The notes under the pieces: generated by a model
Databases searched by the model: none
Seen by the model: only the letters and a program-made list of their open reading frames with translations
What the model was told of the DNA's origin: nothing
Made by a program: the position numbers and the translations under genes
Shown here: piece by piece, positions 6,117 to 7,102 of the stretch
Layout of the letters: each line of letters begins with the position of its first letter
Numbering within the stretch: the first letter of the stretch is position 1
Origin: Chloroflexota bacterium
GTDB taxonomy: Bacteria; Chloroflexota; UBA6077; JADZDV01
NCBI GenBank assembly: GCA_020850915.1
Contig: JADZDV010000069.1
Location: forward strand, 1 to 7,102
Reading direction: 5' to 3'
Length of the DNA: 7,102 nucleotides

Positions 6117-6999
6117 TCTCGCCCTCGATCTCGGTGCGCCGCCGCCGCACGCGCGGGTTTGCCTTTCCGTACAGGAACGGCGGGAAGATCAGCCCCTCGC
6201 GATGAACGTCCGCGCGAACCAGGAGCACCGTTCCGCCGACGGCGTCCAGCTCCACTTGCTCGCCCTCCTCGCGCAGGTCGTCCAGGTGCAGGCGGCCGTG
6301 GTCGCGCCAGCCGTTCGTGTCAAACGTCGCCCCGCCGTACTCCAGCACGCAGTGGGGCTGGACGATCTCGTGCCCCACTGCGAGCAGCCGCTCGATGAGA
6401 TCTGGCGGGTACTCGACGACGTCAACGTCCAGCCAGAGCACCCAGTCCTCGTCATCGAGGGCGTGGAACAACAGTGTATTGCGGCTCTTCGCGAGAACGT
6501 TCCGTCGTCCCACCTGGATGGATGGCGTCCAGCGCGGCACGTCGGCCGGAAGTCGGTAGCCGAAGTCCTGCTTCCAGAAGCCGACCTTTCGGAACTCGTC
6601 ACGCAGGGTCGGGAGGTGATAACGCAAGAACTGGTCGGTCCCGTCTGAGCTGTCGCTCTCCAGCAGTCCGACCGAGATCCGATCGTGCGGATAGGTCAGT
6701 GTCTGGAGCCGCTGACAGTAGCCCTCGATGCAGCTCCAGGCGTCCTTGACTGGCGTCAGGATGAGCACCTTCGGAGGACGGACTTCCTCGGATGCGGCAG
6801 CCTGCCCCAGACTGTCCGCCCCTGAGCTGAGCGCGTCCCGCTCGCCGAGTGTCTCTTCGACCTGCTCCAGGCGCCGTTCCAGCGCCTGCTGCGCCAGCAG
6901 GGCGCGCCCGTAACGCACCGTAACGGTGGAGATGAGCCAGCCCAGGATCGCGGTCGCTCCGGCAGCCAACCCAAGCGCCGCGGCGGTTAATCGGCTCAT
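6013..6999 (-). CDS. GT62 (Anp1/Mnn9/Van1-type) family glycosyltransferase, membrane-anchored
   Basis: The product has 328 residues. Residues 5-28 are a hydrophobic anchor, 31-55 a probable short coiled coil (ALLAQQALERRLEQVEETLG) and 56-74 a linker. The catalytic domain follows: KVLILTPVKDAW (77-88), VGLLESDSSDGT (110-121), RRNVLAKSRNTLL (165-177), DWVLWLDVDVVEYPPDLI (185-202, DxD at D191 and D193), IVQPHCVL (212-219), FDTNGW (226-231), VGGTVLLVRADVHREGLIFP (254-273), then LETEGLGIMARDLGYVCWGL and EVRH at the end. These match the Anp1/Mnn9/Van1 family, subunits of the fungal Golgi mannan polymerase, which share this type II topology. ATG 6999 has GGGAGG four bases upstream and overlaps the previous stop (ATGA), so translation is probably coupled. 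It likely transfers mannose or a related sugar at the cytoplasmic membrane; the acceptor is unknown. Confidence 0.9.
   Translation of the reverse strand: MSRLTAAALGLAAGATAILGWLISTVTVRYGRALLAQQALERRLEQVEETLGERDALSSGADSLGQAAASEEVRPPKVLILTPVKDAWSCIEGYCQRLQTLTYPHDRISVGLLESDSSDGTDQFLRYHLPTLRDEFRKVGFWKQDFGYRLPADVPRWTPSIQVGRRNVLAKSRNTLLFHALDDEDWVLWLDVDVVEYPPDLIERLLAVGHEIVQPHCVLEYGGATFDTNGWRDHGRLHLDDLREEGEQVELDAVGGTVLLVRADVHREGLIFPPFLYGKANPRVRRRRTEIEGEIEGELETEGLGIMARDLGYVCWGLPRLEVRHRRA
6109..6132 (-). repeat. 12-bp direct duplication in the GT62 gene
   Basis: Two near-identical 12-bp units coding EIEG-EIEG (residues 290-297) precede ELETEG. They lie in the variable loop before the conserved ETEG motif and just upstream of the possible TTG starts of the GT71 gene. 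They look like a recent in-frame slippage duplication. Confidence 0.6.
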
Positions 7000-7102
7000 C
7001 CTGCCTCCCGGTCCGTTGGTTCGAGCCAGGATGCAGCCAATCTGACCACGTCCGCGGCATCGATAGACAGTCGCCTCAGCGCGGCCCGAACCCGCGGATC
7101 GG
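6996..7102 (-). CDS. C-terminal end of an unidentified protein
   Basis: Thirty-four residues are visible (DPRVRAALRRLSIDAADV... ending LEPTDREAG) before TGA at 6998-6996, which overlaps the ATG of the GT62 gene as ATGA. The 4-base overlap and the normal amino-acid composition make it the likely end of the upstream operon gene. The fragment is mostly helical in character and too short to assign a family. By context it may belong to the same glycan pathway. Confidence 0.55.
   Translation of the reverse strand, partial: DPRVRAALRRLSIDAADVVRLAASWLEPTDREAG

Noticed and set aside
5905..6648. Rightward open frame of 247 residues across the GT62/GT71 overlap
   Set aside because: It is a shadow of the two glycosyltransferase genes, which have DxD and other family motifs on the other strand.

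Overview
This is a GC-rich bacterial window with mostly leftward genes. Signs pointing to a Chloroflexota-like or actinobacterial-like genome are the strong G/C bias at third codon positions, a DUF433/DUF5615 toxin-antitoxin pair, a RecD2-type helicase, possible leaderless promoters (TANNNT or CATAAT boxes 7-9 nt before an ATG) and frequent TTG starts. The lineage is an inference; no rRNA, tRNA or other firm phylogenetic marker is present.

Left end (1-918): a leftward toxin-antitoxin-like operon. The first gene has a ribbon-helix-helix (RHH) region followed by a DUF433 region, and is interrupted by an in-frame TAA. It overlaps by 26 nt a DUF5615 (PIN-like) gene that starts with TTG and runs off the window.

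Scar (919-1461): the N-terminal part of a rightward DUF488 gene runs directly, near 1281-1287, into a leftward fragment of the MutS N-terminal domain. Neither is complete. This looks like the relic of a deletion or inversion, lying between the toxin-antitoxin operon and the end of the helicase gene.

Centre (1462-4613): a complete recD2-type helicase gene (leftward) with a proline-rich pentapeptide-repeat insert encoded by a 15-bp tandem repeat. It is divergent from a rightward DUF218/YdcF-like membrane-anchored protein gene. A short hairpin-forming region (4614-4739) separates this from the convergent operon on the right.

Right end (4740-7102): a leftward glycosyltransferase operon. The tail of an unidentified gene overlaps, through ATGA, a membrane-anchored GT62 (Anp1/Mnn9/Van1-family) protein. 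That gene overlaps by about 100 nt a GT71 (Mnn1/Mnn2-family) protein. In fungi these two families act in Golgi mannan synthesis; finding them side by side in a bacterial operon suggests a surface-glycan or glycolipid mannosylation module. This is the most interesting part of the window. Nothing in the window is a CRISPR array, complete mobile element or stable RNA that I can support.
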